A stretch of DNA of 17,962 bases from an uncultured Cellvibrio sp. (GCA_946481735.1 CAMLOU010000088.1:1-17962), one strand, 5' to 3'. Counted from the first letter of the stretch, positions 1 to 8,099 are shown. The notes: generated by a model from the sequence alone, not told the origin. Translations and numbers: made by a program.

Positions 1-1014
1 ACACCAGCCAAACCGGCGGCCACGCCGGCGGCGGATAATGTGCCCGTGCCGGCGGCGGATAATGTGCCCGTGCCGGCGGTATCGCCCCAGGCAGCCGTAA
101 AAACCCAGGCGTCCGTGGCTGGTGAGCGGGATATTATTATTGCCGTGGATGCCGGCCACGGCGGCGAAGATCCGGGTGCTATCGGCCCCAAGCGGTTGCG
201 CGAAAAAGATGTCACCCTCGCTATCAGTAAAGAACTGGTGGCTGCGATCAATGCAGAGCGCGGATTTACCGCCAAGCTGGTGCGCACCGGCGATTATTTT
301 ATTCCCCTCAAAAAGCGCCGCGATATCGCGCGCAATATGCAAGCGGATTTATTCGTTTCTATCCATGCGGATGCGTTCCACAAATCTTCCGCGCGCGGTG
401 CCTCTGTGTTCGCGTTATCGCGTCACGGTGCTACCAGTGAAACGGCGCGTTTCCTGGCGCAACGGGAAAATGAAGCGGACCTGATCGGCGGTGTGGGTGG
501 CATCAGCCTGGAAGACAAAGATGAAATACTGGCGGGTGTGCTGGTTGATCTTTCCATGACCGCCACGCTGAATTCCAGCTTGCAAGTGGGCAATCACGTA
601 TTGAATTCCATGGGCAACATCGCGCGGTTGCACAAGCGCCATGTAGAGCAGGCCGGGTTTATGGTGCTTAAATCACCGGATGTTCCATCCATCCTGGTGG
701 AAACCGGATTTATCTCCAACCCGGAAGAAGCGCAGAAACTGGGCTCGTCGGCTTATCGCAAACAAATGGCCCAGGCGGTGTTTAAAGGCGTACGCCAATA
801 CTTTGTGCAAAACCCGCCCGCCGGGACTTATATCGCCGCACAACAAGGTGCCGGCGGTGGTGGCATTGCCCGCGAACATGTTATTGCACCGGGGGACACG
901 CTGACCGCTATCGCCCAGCGCTACAATGTCAGCATCAGCCAATTGCTGGCACATAACAGGATGAAAAGTCATGTCATCAAGGTGGGGCAAACACTCAAGA
1001 TTCCTGCATCCTGA
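1..1014 (+). CDS. amiB: N-acetylmuramoyl-L-alanine amidase AmiB, 5' end missing
   Basis: This is a periplasmic zinc amidase that cuts the bond between N-acetylmuramic acid and the stem peptide, splitting septal peptidoglycan during division. The reading frame is open to the first base of the window, so the signal peptide and N-terminal AMIN domain are missing; 337 residues are visible. After a Pro/Ala/Val linker with a repeat comes an Amidase_3 domain (about nt 127-810). It shows the zinc ligands in DAGHGG, the E of REKD and the H of SIHAD, and the catalytic glutamate in VETGFISN. Between SIHAD and the end lies the extra helix region (LEDKDEILAGVLVDLSM) that marks division amidases controlled by EnvC/NlpD-type activators. 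A C-terminal LysM domain (about nt 877-1008, PGDTLTAIAQRYNVS) binds glycan. Identity as AmiB rather than AmiC rests on the LysM tail and the mutL neighbour. Confidence 0.93.
   Translation, partial: TPAKPAATPAADNVPVPAADNVPVPAVSPQAAVKTQASVAGERDIIIAVDAGHGGEDPGAIGPKRLREKDVTLAISKELVAAINAERGFTAKLVRTGDYFIPLKKRRDIARNMQADLFVSIHADAFHKSSARGASVFALSRHGATSETARFLAQRENEADLIGGVGGISLEDKDEILAGVLVDLSMTATLNSSLQVGNHVLNSMGNIARLHKRHVEQAGFMVLKSPDVPSILVETGFISNPEEAQKLGSSAYRKQMAQAVFKGVRQYFVQNPPAGTYIAAQQGAGGGGIAREHVIAPGDTLTAIAQRYNVSISQLLAHNRMKSHVIKVGQTLKIPAS
24..79 (+). repeat. 24-bp in-frame tandem repeat in the amiB linker
   Basis: A 24-base unit is present twice without mismatch (24-47 and 48-71) and continues for 8 more bases before diverging at position 80. 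It encodes an eight-residue unit, PAADNVPV, in the low-complexity linker between the AMIN and amidase domains. The length is a multiple of three, so copy-number changes would keep the frame. Confidence 0.9.
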
Positions 1015-1051
1015 CAGCGTTTTCGTAAGCACACTGGTGGAAACTTTCTTA

Positions 1052-1078
1052 CCCGCTTGCGCGGGATTTTTATTTTTT
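1052..1078 (+). terminator. Short rho-independent terminator or attenuator between amiB and mutL
   Basis: A 5-bp GC-only stem (CCCGC 1052-1056, GCGGG 1061-1065) with a TTGC loop is followed by A and a T-rich run (1067-1078, interrupted by one A). The stem is short, so termination may be partial. It ends only 16 bases before the mutL start, leaving no room for a promoter downstream of it. Confidence 0.6.
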
Positions 1079-1094
1079 CAGGCACCATCACAAC

Positions 1095-2951
1095 ATGAAC
1101 CGAATTAAATTACTCAGCCCCCGTCTCGCCAACCAGATTGCTGCGGGTGAAGTGGTGGAGCGCCCGTCGTCGGTGATTAAAGAACTCCTTGAGAACAGTC
1201 TGGACGCCGGTGCTACTCGCCTCGATATCGATGTTGAAGATGGCGGTATCAAACTGATGCGCGTACGCGATAACGGTTCGGGCATTGATCAGGAAGATTT
1301 GCCGCTGGCGCTGAGCCGCCATGCCACCAGCAAAATTTATGAACTGGATGATCTGGAGGCAGTCGCCACGCTCGGCTTTCGCGGTGAGGCCCTCGCCAGT
1401 ATCAGTTCTGTCGCGCGTCTTGCGCTGATTACCAGCACCAACGACAACAGCTTGGGTTGGCAGGTGGTGGCAGAAGGACGCGATATGCAAACTGAAGTAT
1501 CACCGGCGCCGCATCCGCGCGGCACCACGGTGGAAGTGCGCGATTTATTTTTTAATACCCCGGCGCGCCGTAAATTTTTACGTACTGAAAAAACCGAATA
1601 TACGCATCTGGAAGACGTAGTAAAACGCCTGGCACTTTCACGTTTTGATGTCGCGTTTAACCTGCGCCATAACAATCGTGCAATTTATGCCTGGCGCGCT
1701 GGCGACAGTCAGCTGGAGCAGGAGCGCCGCGTGGCGCAAGTGTGTGGGCCGGCATTTATGGAAAATGCGGTGCACATAGAAATGGAACGCAATGGATTAC
1801 GTTTATGGGGCTGGGTAGCCCTGCCGACGTTTTCACGCAGCCAGGCCGATCTGCAACATTTTTTTGTAAACGGTCGTTGCATTCGCGATAAATTGGTCAG
1901 CCATGCGGTGCGGCAGGCTTATCAGGACGTGTTGTATCACGGCCGTCATCCCGCGTTTGTGTTGTATCTTGAATTGGACCCGGCCACGGTGGATGTCAAT
2001 GTTCATCCCACCAAACATGAAGTGCGTTTTCGCGATAATCGCAGCGTCCACGATTTTATCTACAGCAGTTTGCATCGCGCGCTGGCGCAGGTTAAACCGG
2101 AAGATTCACTCAATAAAACAACCGCAGGCAATACGTTATTAACGCAGCAAACGCCAGCGGCTCAAGGTCTTGCTGCCGGGGAGTTTCAGGGACAGGAACG
2201 TATCAGTTTTGCCGCTGCATCAACCGCGCCGGTTGCGCCCCAGGCTGCGAATTATTATTCCCCCTCGTCTTTCAGTGCATCGCCTGCGGCGGTGCGTGAA
2301 CAGATGAAAGTTTACGGTGATCTGCATCAGCCGGCGTCGCCCTTGCCCGAGGTGTCGGACGATGACGTTCCACCTTTGGGGTATGCCATCGCGCAGTTGA
2401 AAGGGATTTATATTCTGGCGGAAAACGCGCAAGGATTGATTATTGTGGACATGCACGCGGCGCACGAACGCATTACTTATGAGCGGATGAAATCCGCCTT
2501 TTCCTGCGGCGGTTTACAAACCCAGCCGATGCTGGTGCCGGAAAGCATCGCCGTCAGCCAGAAAGAGGCCGATTGCGCAGAACAGCATGCGGATACCTTT
2601 AAAAGTCTGGGCTTTGAATTGCAGCGCGCCGGACCGGAAACCCTCCTGGTCCGGCAGATCCCGGTGGTGCTTAACCGTGCGAAGGTCGAACAACTGGTGC
2701 GCGATGTGTTGGCGGACCTGATTGAACACGGTACCAGCGAGCGCATTCAGCACCACATCAATGAGATCCTTGGCACCATGGCCTGTCACGCGTCCGTGAG
2801 AGCCAACCGCCGCCTGACAATCCCGGAGATGAATGCGCTGCTGCGCGATATGGAAGCCACTGAGCGCAGTGGGCAATGCAATCACGGCCGGCCCACCTGG
2901 TTGCTGCAATCCCTGGACGAGTTGGACAAGTTATTTATGCGCGGGCAATGA
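1095..2951 (+). CDS. mutL: DNA mismatch repair protein MutL, endonuclease type
   Basis: MutL couples mismatch recognition by MutS to strand removal. At 618 residues it has normal length. The N-terminal GHKL ATPase is intact: E30 and N34 in [12 protein letters not shown]59 in DNGSGI, and GFRGEAL at 94-100. A Ser/Pro/Ala-rich linker (about 345-425) leads to the C-terminal dimerisation domain. This carries the metal-dependent nickase motif DMHA-x2-E-x4-E (D452 to E463), ACHASVRAN (563-571) and CNHGRPT (595-601), which E. coli MutL lacks but endonuclease MutLs such as that of Pseudomonas aeruginosa have. QPMLVP at 477-482 resembles the sliding-clamp binding motif of such proteins. A MutH-independent repair system is therefore expected. 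The ribosome binding site is weak (cagg at 1079-1082). The stop codon overlaps the miaA start. Confidence 0.97.
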   Translation: MNRIKLLSPRLANQIAAGEVVERPSSVIKELLENSLDAGATRLDIDVEDGGIKLMRVRDNGSGIDQEDLPLALSRHATSKIYELDDLEAVATLGFRGEALASISSVARLALITSTNDNSLGWQVVAEGRDMQTEVSPAPHPRGTTVEVRDLFFNTPARRKFLRTEKTEYTHLEDVVKRLALSRFDVAFNLRHNNRAIYAWRAGDSQLEQERRVAQVCGPAFMENAVHIEMERNGLRLWGWVALPTFSRSQADLQHFFVNGRCIRDKLVSHAVRQAYQDVLYHGRHPAFVLYLELDPATVDVNVHPTKHEVRFRDNRSVHDFIYSSLHRALAQVKPEDSLNKTTAGNTLLTQQTPAAQGLAAGEFQGQERISFAAASTAPVAPQAANYYSPSSFSASPAAVREQMKVYGDLHQPASPLPEVSDDDVPPLGYAIAQLKGIYILAENAQGLIIVDMHAAHERITYERMKSAFSCGGLQTQPMLVPESIAVSQKEADCAEQHADTFKSLGFELQRAGPETLLVRQIPVVLNRAKVEQLVRDVLADLIEHGTSERIQHHINEILGTMACHASVRANRRLTIPEMNALLRDMEATERSGQCNHGRPTWLLQSLDELDKLFMRGQ

Positions 2952-3949
2952 TCGTGAGCGAAACCCAATCGCAACAGGCAACGCGACCCCAGGTGATTTT
3001 TTTGATGGGGCCGACGGCATCCGGCAAAACCGATCTGGCCATTGCCCTGCGCAAACATCTGCCGGTGGAGTTGATCAGTGTGGATTCGACCCTGGTGTAT
3101 CGGGGAATGGATATTGGCACAGCAAAGCCGAGCGCTGCTGAATTGGCAGCGGCACCGCACCGCTTGATTGATATTCGCGATCCCGCCGAGCCTTATTCCG
3201 CCGCTGATTTTTGCGCAGACGCGGAGCGTGAAATTGCGGCCATTATTGCTGACGGAAAAATTCCGCTGTTGGTCGGCGGAACCATGCTCTATTTCAGGGC
3301 GTTACTCGATGGTCTGGCAGATATGCCACCGGCAGATTTGCAGGTGAGGGCTGCGATTGAGCAGGAGGCGGCGCAATATGGTTGGCCTTCTATTCATGCA
3401 CAGCTTGCGCAGGTCGATCCGGAAACCGCCGCAGAGATTCACCCTAATCACTCGCAACGCCTGAGTCGTGCGCTGGAAGTTTACCGCGTCAGTGGTAAGA
3501 CAATGTCAGCATTGCGGCGCGAACAGCAGCAGGAGACGGGCGCACCCTTCACAGAACGTTATCGCGTCACCCAAATGGCTATTGCTCCCCGCGATCGAAG
3601 GCTATTACATCAACGGATTGCGACACGGTTCCACAAAATGCTGGAACAAGGTTTGGTCGAGGAGGTCACACGTCTGCATCGACGCGAGGACTTGCACCCT
3701 GATTTACCGGCAATACGGGCGGTGGGGTATCGTCAGGTGTGGGAATATCTGGAGGGCGATTTGACCAGGGAGGAAATGGTCGAGCGCGGTATCATTGCAA
3801 CACGCCAGTTAGCCAAACGACAATTTACCTGGTTGCGCGGTTGGCCTGATCTATACTGGTTGTATACCGAGCGGGAAAACGGTATTTCACTCTCACGTGA
3901 AGAAATTGTGGGTTACGCCTTGAATTTTATAACTGGCGCAGCCATATAA
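2948..3949 (+). CDS. miaA: tRNA dimethylallyltransferase MiaA
   Basis: MiaA transfers a dimethylallyl group from dimethylallyl diphosphate to N6 of A37 in tRNAs that read codons beginning with U, the first step to ms2i6A. The protein has 333 residues, a usual length. Visible motifs are the P-loop GPTASGKT (21-28), [18 protein letters not shown] with the catalytic aspartate, VGGTMLYF, and [17 protein letters not shown] chose the ATG at 2948 because it forms an ATGA overlap with the mutL stop, so the two are translationally coupled. The frame stays open upstream to 2876, but that part lies inside mutL and adds 24 residues with no family resemblance before the P-loop. The last codons carry a promoter-like sequence for hfq. 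Confidence 0.97.
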   Translation: MIVSETQSQQATRPQVIFLMGPTASGKTDLAIALRKHLPVELISVDSTLVYRGMDIGTAKPSAAELAAAPHRLIDIRDPAEPYSAADFCADAEREIAAIIADGKIPLLVGGTMLYFRALLDGLADMPPADLQVRAAIEQEAAQYGWPSIHAQLAQVDPETAAEIHPNHSQRLSRALEVYRVSGKTMSALRREQQQETGAPFTERYRVTQMAIAPRDRRLLHQRIATRFHKMLEQGLVEEVTRLHRREDLHPDLPAIRAVGYRQVWEYLEGDLTREEMVERGIIATRQLAKRQFTWLRGWPDLYWLYTERENGISLSREEIVGYALNFITGAAI

Positions 3950-3950
3950 T
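3920..3950 (+). promoter_or_regulatory. Candidate sigma-70 promoter for hfq, over the miaA stop codon
   Basis: TTGAAT (3920-3925) and a perfect TATAAT (3945-3950) are separated by 19 bases. The -10 box contains the TAA stop of miaA. Transcription would start near 3957 and give an hfq leader of about 100 bases. In E. coli hfq is also served by promoters inside miaA. The spacer is longer than ideal, so this is a candidate only. Confidence 0.45.
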
Positions 3951-3989
3951 AGCCCCGTGAGAACCCTAGTCAGATTTTCATACTTTGTT

Positions 3990-4026
3990 CCACCCCCTTC
4001 CATGCGGTATCGGAAGACTTAGGTGG
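3990..4026 (+). promoter_or_regulatory. Predicted stem-loop in the hfq 5' leader
   Basis: CCACC (3990-3994) can pair with GGTGG (4022-4026), and inside it CTTCC (3997-4001) with GGAAG (4012-4016), leaving a 10-base loop. Together this is a 10-bp interrupted helix within the only gap before hfq. An AU-rich single-stranded stretch follows (4029-4048), up to the ribosome binding site GGAG (4050-4053). It could be a site of control by Hfq itself, as reported for E. coli hfq, but nothing here proves that. Confidence 0.35.
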
Positions 4027-4060
4027 GTAATCTTGTTATTTACATAATTGGAGAATAAAC

Positions 4061-4327
4061 ATGTCAAAAGGGCATAGTTTACAAGACCCTTACCTGAACG
4101 TCCTGAGAAAGGAACGCGTACCTGTATCCATTTACCTGGTAAATGGCATCAAGTTGCAAGGTCAGGTTGAGTCATTTGATCAGTTTGTAGTGCTGTTGAA
4201 AAACACCGTGAGCCAAATGGTTTACAAGCACGCCATCTCCACCGTTGTACCTTCTCGCGCTGTGCGTGTACCTCTGCTGAATGCAGCGGGAGAGCTGGAA
4301 GGCGAAGAAGAGCAAGTCGAGCAATAA
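4061..4327 (+). CDS. hfq: RNA chaperone Hfq
   Basis: Hfq is a hexameric Sm-like ring that pairs small RNAs with mRNAs in the cytoplasm. The core aligns residue for residue with E. coli Hfq: proximal-face Q8, F42, K56 and H57 ([12 protein letters not shown]), distal-face Y25, I30 and K31, and the rim as R16, K17, R19 (E. coli has R17). At 88 residues it is shorter than the 102 of E. coli, because the C-terminal tail is only about 20 residues. The tail ends in a glutamate-rich patch, six E between 78 and 87. GGAG lies 7 bases before the ATG. The hflX start follows 16 bases after the stop. Confidence 0.98.
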   Translation: MSKGHSLQDPYLNVLRKERVPVSIYLVNGIKLQGQVESFDQFVVLLKNTVSQMVYKHAISTVVPSRAVRVPLLNAAGELEGEEEQVEQ

Positions 4328-4343
4328 CCCCTCGAGGTATTAA

Positions 4344-5648
4344 TTGTTTTTTGATCGCCCTGAGTCAGGTGAACTGGCAGTGCTGGTTCACCTGAACGTG
4401 TCTCACGGCCAGGAGCCGGAAGACCCCCGTGAATTTGAAGAGCTTGTGCTCTCCGCTGGCGGTGATCCTGTTGCTTTAATAACAGGAAATAGCCGATCCC
4501 CTAATGCCAGGTTTTTTATCGGTACCGGCAAGTTGCAGGAATTGCAGCAGGTGGTGGCCGACCATGAAGCCAAACTCGTTATCTTTAACCATACCCTTAC
4601 CCCCAGCCAGGAACGCAACCTGGAGAAAGAGTTACAGTGCCGCGTACTGGATCGGACCGGGCTTATCCTTGATATCTTTGCCCAGCGCGCGCGCACCTTT
4701 GAAGGTAAATTGCAGGTGGAGTTGGCGCAGTTGCGTCATATGTCCACGCGCCTAGTGCGAGGCTGGACTCACCTTGAGCGACAAAAAGGTGGTATCGGTT
4801 TGCGCGGTCCGGGTGAAACCCAGTTGGAAACCGACCGTCGTCTGCTGCGTAACCGCATCACCATGATTGAGCAACGGCTTGAGAAAGTGCGTTCGCAACG
4901 GGAACAGGGGCGACGCTCGCGTCAGCGTGCCGCTATCCCTACCGTCTCGCTGGTCGGTTACACCAACGCCGGAAAATCCACCCTGTTCAATCGCGTGACG
5001 GGTGCGGAGGTATATGTGCAGGACCAGCTTTTTGCCACGCTGGACCCCACAATGCGCCGCCTCGAACTGGCCGATATTGGCGCTGTGATCTTTGCCGACA
5101 CCGTGGGTTTTATCAGCCACCTTCCCCATAAACTGGTTGAAGCATTTCGTGCGACGCTGGAAGAAGCGGCCAACTCCACACTGTTACTCCACGTTGTTGA
5201 TGCATTTGCTGATGAGCGCCTGCGCAACATCGAACAGGTGGATCTGGTTCTGGAGGAAATCGGCGCAGCTGATTTGCCGCAGCTACGCGTGTATAACAAG
5301 ATAGACCTGCTGGACATGGAGCCACGAATTGATCGTGGTGATAATGGCGCTCCGGTGGCGGTGTGGCTGTCTGCTCAATCCGGCGCAGGTTGTGACTTGC
5401 TGCTGCAAGCGATTGCCGAATTGTTGGGTGAAGAGATGGTGTTGGGACGGTTGCTGCTCAAGGCAGATCAAGGCCGTTTGCGCGCCATGCTTTATCAACA
5501 GCAAGCGGTGGCGGACGAGAATTATCGCGATGATGGTTCATCAGAGCTGGATCTTCGCATCCCCAAAAGTGATTTATTACGTATATTGAGTGCAGAATCT
5601 CTGGCGCTGGACAAGCTGACCTGGGTGGGTGAAGGTAATCGCCCGTAA
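4344..5648 (+). CDS. hflX: Ribosome-splitting GTPase HflX
   Basis: HflX binds 50S and 70S ribosomes and splits stalled ribosomes under heat or antibiotic stress. The 434 residues contain the N-terminal HflX domain (about 1-125), a helical linker with the conserved GWTHLERQKGGIGLRGPGET region, and a G domain: G1 GYTNAGKST (205-213), G3 DTVGF (252-256), G4 NKID (318-321) and a G5-like SAQSGAG. It starts with TTG at 4344: GAGG (4334-4337) sits 6 bases upstream, and the first residues MFFDRPESGE match how HflX proteins begin (E. coli MFDRYDAGE). No ATG in frame would keep this N-terminus. Expected to be cotranscribed with hfq. An alternative role as an RNA helicase-like GTPase has been described for the family. 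Confidence 0.96.
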   Translation: MFFDRPESGELAVLVHLNVSHGQEPEDPREFEELVLSAGGDPVALITGNSRSPNARFFIGTGKLQELQQVVADHEAKLVIFNHTLTPSQERNLEKELQCRVLDRTGLILDIFAQRARTFEGKLQVELAQLRHMSTRLVRGWTHLERQKGGIGLRGPGETQLETDRRLLRNRITMIEQRLEKVRSQREQGRRSRQRAAIPTVSLVGYTNAGKSTLFNRVTGAEVYVQDQLFATLDPTMRRLELADIGAVIFADTVGFISHLPHKLVEAFRATLEEAANSTLLLHVVDAFADERLRNIEQVDLVLEEIGAADLPQLRVYNKIDLLDMEPRIDRGDNGAPVAVWLSAQSGAGCDLLLQAIAELLGEEMVLGRLLLKADQGRLRAMLYQQQAVADENYRDDGSSELDLRIPKSDLLRILSAESLALDKLTWVGEGNRP

Positions 5649-5656
5649 ATAGCCTG

Positions 5657-5684
5657 TTGGTTTGCGCTCAGGCTTTGTTAGAAT
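5657..5684 (+). promoter_or_regulatory. Candidate sigma-70 promoter for hflK-hflC
   Basis: TTGGTT (5657-5662) and TAGAAT (5679-5684) are separated by 16 bases in the 122-base gap between hflX and hflK. The -10 box matches 5 of 6 consensus bases, the -35 only 3 of 6. It would give a leader of about 80 bases. Read-through from hfq-hflX remains possible, as no terminator is visible in this gap. Confidence 0.35.
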
Positions 5685-5770
5685 CCCGACACCTGATCAT
5701 CGGCCCCAACCGGATTTGCGGTAGGCCGGGAGATCGACCTAATTTTGATTAATAAGACTGGAGAGTATGT

Positions 5771-6898
5771 ATGGCCTGGAATGAACCGGGAGGTAAGGAT
5801 AAAGACCCATGGGGTGGTGGGGGCAAAAATAACGATGGTCCTCCGGATCTGGATGAAGCATTCAAGAAGCTGCAGGAAAAACTGAACGGCTTGTTTGGCG
5901 GCGGCTCCGGCGGTAAAGGCTCCAACGAGAGTAGCGGCGGTGGTTTTGGCGGTATTCTGGTGGTGTTAGCCGTTGTTGCGCTGATCATCTACGGCATTGC
6001 CGGTATCTATCAGGTCGATGCCAAAGAAAGGGCTGTTGTCCTGCAATTTGGTGCTTTCCAGGAAATTAAAGATCCCGGTCTGCGCTGGAATGCCCCGATT
6101 ATTTCCCAGGTGTTCAAGGTGAACGTCACAACTGAAAGCCAATATCCCGCGCGCGGCTTGATGCTGACGCAGGATGAAAGCATCGTGGAGTTGCCCTTGA
6201 CCGTGCAGTACAACGTGGCTGATGTGAAAGCGTATGTGCTGAACGTAAAAGACCCGGAAATCAGCCTGCGTCATGCCACAGACAGTGCGATTCGCCATGT
6301 TATCGGCTCAACTGAGCTGAACCAGGTGCTCTCTGAAGGCCGTCAAAAAATTGCTGCGGAAGTAAAGATGCGTCTGCAAACCTATCTGGATAATTACGGT
6401 ACCGGCATTCTGGTACGTGATGTGAACATCCAGGAAGGTCGTCCGCCGGAAGAAGTGCGTGCGGCATTTGATGATGTCATCAAGGCAAAAGAAGATGAAG
6501 AACGGCTGAAGAATGAGGCCCAGGCCTATGCCAATGCGGTCATTCCGGAGGCGCGCGGTCGTGCGCAACGGATGATTGAAGAAGCCGAGGCTTACCGCGC
6601 CGAGGTGGTTGCGCGTGCAGAAGGTGAGTCTGATCGTTTCGAGCGTCTTTTGACAGAATACAAGCGTGCGCCAGCTGTCACTCGCGAGCGTCTTTATATT
6701 GAAACCCTGGAGCGGGTAATGGGTAACACCTCCAAGGTGATGGTAGATGTCGAGGGTGGTAACAACATGTTGTATTTGCCCCTGGACAGAATGGTGCAAC
6801 AAGGCTCAGCTGCGCCCGCTACCAATACCCCAACAACGCTTCGTGAGATTCCCCGCCAGGAATCCATGCCATCCAATATCCGTCGGGAGATCCGCTAA
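5771..6898 (+). CDS. hflK: HflK, SPFH-family partner of the FtsH protease
   Basis: HflK forms with HflC a large membrane assembly that surrounds FtsH and limits its degradation of membrane proteins. The 375 residues begin with a Gly/Asp/Lys-rich cytoplasmic tail (about 1-58, with GGGG and GGGSGG runs), followed by one transmembrane helix (about 60-82, GGILVVLAVVALIIYGIAGI). Then come the SPFH/band-7 domain starting at YQVDAKERAVVLQFG, a long charged coiled coil (about 235-300) and a polar tail. GGAG at 5760-5763 precedes the ATG by 7 bases. The last base of the stop codon is the first base of the hflC start (TAATG), so the two subunits are translationally coupled. Confidence 0.97.
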   Translation: MAWNEPGGKDKDPWGGGGKNNDGPPDLDEAFKKLQEKLNGLFGGGSGGKGSNESSGGGFGGILVVLAVVALIIYGIAGIYQVDAKERAVVLQFGAFQEIKDPGLRWNAPIISQVFKVNVTTESQYPARGLMLTQDESIVELPLTVQYNVADVKAYVLNVKDPEISLRHATDSAIRHVIGSTELNQVLSEGRQKIAAEVKMRLQTYLDNYGTGILVRDVNIQEGRPPEEVRAAFDDVIKAKEDEERLKNEAQAYANAVIPEARGRAQRMIEEAEAYRAEVVARAEGESDRFERLLTEYKRAPAVTRERLYIETLERVMGNTSKVMVDVEGGNNMLYLPLDRMVQQGSAAPATNTPTTLREIPRQESMPSNIRREIR

Positions 6899-7773
6899 TG
6901 AGTAACCGTGGTTTTCTCTCGCTGCTGGTCATTGTGGTTGTCCTGATCCTTGGCTCAAGCAGCTTTTATATTGTTACTGAATACGAGCGCGCGGTGGTGC
7001 TGCGCTTTGGTCGCCTGGTGAACGCCGATGTTCCTCCTGGCTTGCATTTCAAGATTCCCTTTGCCGACAAGGTGCGGAAATTTGATGGCCGCTTGTTGAC
7101 CGCTGATATGCGTCCCGAAAGTTTCTTTACCATCGAGAACAAGCGTCTGATCGTGGATTCCTACATCAAGTGGCGCGTCAAGAATGTTGAGACCTACTAC
7201 AAGGCCACCGGCGGTGATGAAACTGTTGCGGCGGAGCGTTTGGCCCAGCGGGTAGCGGATGGTCTGCGTAACCAGTTTGGTCGCCGCACATTGCACGAAG
7301 TGGTATCGGGTAAGCGCGATGAGTTGATGAGCGAGTTGACCTTTAACCTGAACGCTGTCAGTGAAGGCTTGTTGGGGCTTGAGGTGATCGATATCCGCGT
7401 CAAGCGCATCGATCTGCCGACGGATGTTAGTGACTCGGTCTTCGCCCGTATGGCGGCTGACCGCGAAAAGGAAGCGCGTGAGTATCGCTCAAAAGGTAAA
7501 GAGCAGGCGGAAGTTATCCGCGCCGATGCTGATCGTCAGCGTGCGGTACTGGAAGCTAACGCCTATCGCGATGCCGAACGCTTGCGCGGTGATGGGGATG
7601 CAAAGGCGGCGGCGATCTATGCTGAGGCCTATAATAAGGACGCCGAGTTCTATGCTTTTGTGCGTAGCCTTAATGCTTACTCAGCCACCTTTGATGGTAA
7701 GGATGATTTACTGGTGATTGATCCCGGCAGTGATTTCTTCCGCTTCCTGAAAGACCCCGCCGGGAAAAAATAG
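6898..7773 (+). CDS. hflC: HflC, SPFH-family partner of the FtsH protease
   Basis: This is the second subunit of the HflKC complex. The 291 residues show an N-terminal membrane anchor (about 5-25, GFLSLLVIVVVLILGSSSFY), an SPFH domain opening with TEYERAVVLRFGRL, and an Ala/Glu/Arg-rich coiled coil (about 185-245, with REKEAREYRSKGKEQAE). The C-terminal segment DDLLVIDPGSDFFRFLK is typical of HflC. The ATG at 6898 overlaps the hflK stop by one base. A strong terminator follows 47 bases after the stop, so hflC is the last gene of this operon. Confidence 0.97.
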   Translation: MSNRGFLSLLVIVVVLILGSSSFYIVTEYERAVVLRFGRLVNADVPPGLHFKIPFADKVRKFDGRLLTADMRPESFFTIENKRLIVDSYIKWRVKNVETYYKATGGDETVAAERLAQRVADGLRNQFGRRTLHEVVSGKRDELMSELTFNLNAVSEGLLGLEVIDIRVKRIDLPTDVSDSVFARMAADREKEAREYRSKGKEQAEVIRADADRQRAVLEANAYRDAERLRGDGDAKAAAIYAEAYNKDAEFYAFVRSLNAYSATFDGKDDLLVIDPGSDFFRFLKDPAGKK

Positions 7774-7820
7774 CTGGATTTCAGCTCAACATTCCCCGGC
7801 AAAGGGTGTAAAATCCCGCA

Positions 7821-7844
7821 ACCGAGCCACTGGCTCGGTTTTTT
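7821..7844 (+). terminator. Rho-independent terminator after hflC
   Basis: An 8-bp perfect stem (ACCGAGCC 7821-7828, GGCTCGGT 7832-7839) with an ACT loop is followed by a run of six T (7839-7844). It ends the hfq-hflX-hflK-hflC operon and separates it from the DUF2065-hisZ-purA group. Confidence 0.92.
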
Positions 7845-7869
7845 ATGCTCTGGTCGAAAGGTGACCGCA

Positions 7870-7887
7870 CATCGCCCTGCGATGGAG
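7870..7887 (+). promoter_or_regulatory. Hairpin touching the ribosome binding site of the DUF2065 gene
   Basis: CATCGC (7870-7875) and GCGATG (7879-7884) form a perfect 6-bp stem with a CCT loop. The last G of the stem is the first G of the GGAG ribosome binding site (7884-7887). The stem could lower initiation at the small gene. It could equally be an operator dyad or chance. Confidence 0.35.
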
Positions 7888-7897
7888 AATCTTGGTT

Positions 7898-8083
7898 ATG
7901 TGGGAAGAAATCGGTAGAGCTTTCTGCCTGATGCTGGTGATCGAGGGCATACTTCCTTTTCTATATCCGACCCGTTGGCGCCGCTTGGTTGCAAGCATAG
8001 CCATGGTCTCTGACCGCCACCTCCGTATCGTGGGTCTGGTCAGCATGATGATCGGTGTCGGTTTATTGTATGTACTGAAATAA
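7898..8083 (+). CDS. DUF2065 (YjeT-type) small membrane protein
   Basis: The 61 residues resemble the DUF2065 family, which includes E. coli YjeT; the shared signature is an N-terminal helix with VIEGILPFLYPTRWRRL followed by a second helix. I see two hydrophobic segments (about 6-24 and 43-59) with a basic turn between them (RWRR), so a two-helix inner-membrane hairpin is likely. Function is unknown. The gene lies between hflKC and hisZ-purA in Pseudomonas and its relatives too, but here a terminator separates it from hflC, so it belongs with the downstream genes. I chose the ATG at 7898, with GGAG 10 bases upstream; a TTG at 7892 would be only 4 bases from it. Confidence 0.88.
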   Translation: MWEEIGRAFCLMLVIEGILPFLYPTRWRRLVASIAMVSDRHLRIVGLVSMMIGVGLLYVLK

Positions 8084-8099
8084 TGACATTAGAGTCGCT

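Noticed and set aside
24..79. CRISPR-like repeat
   Set aside because: The units are directly adjacent without spacers and lie in frame in a coding sequence.
2876..2947. Longer miaA from an upstream in-frame ATG
   Set aside because: It lies inside mutL, adds residues with no family resemblance, and ignores the ATGA overlap that gives a normal N-terminus.
5701..5728. Hairpin CGGCC/GGCCG between hflX and hflK as a terminator
   Set aside because: Only 5 bp with an 18-base loop, and no T run follows directly.
6308..6802. 164-codon open frame on the minus strand opposite hflK
   Set aside because: It lies wholly inside a well-supported gene, has no recognisable motif, and its composition is what the coding strand imposes. 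The same applies to the other antisense frames across mutL, hflX and purA.
7809..7814. TAAAAT after hflC as a promoter for the DUF2065 gene
   Set aside because: No -35 box lies at proper distance, and a transcript from here would enter the terminator at 7821 at once.
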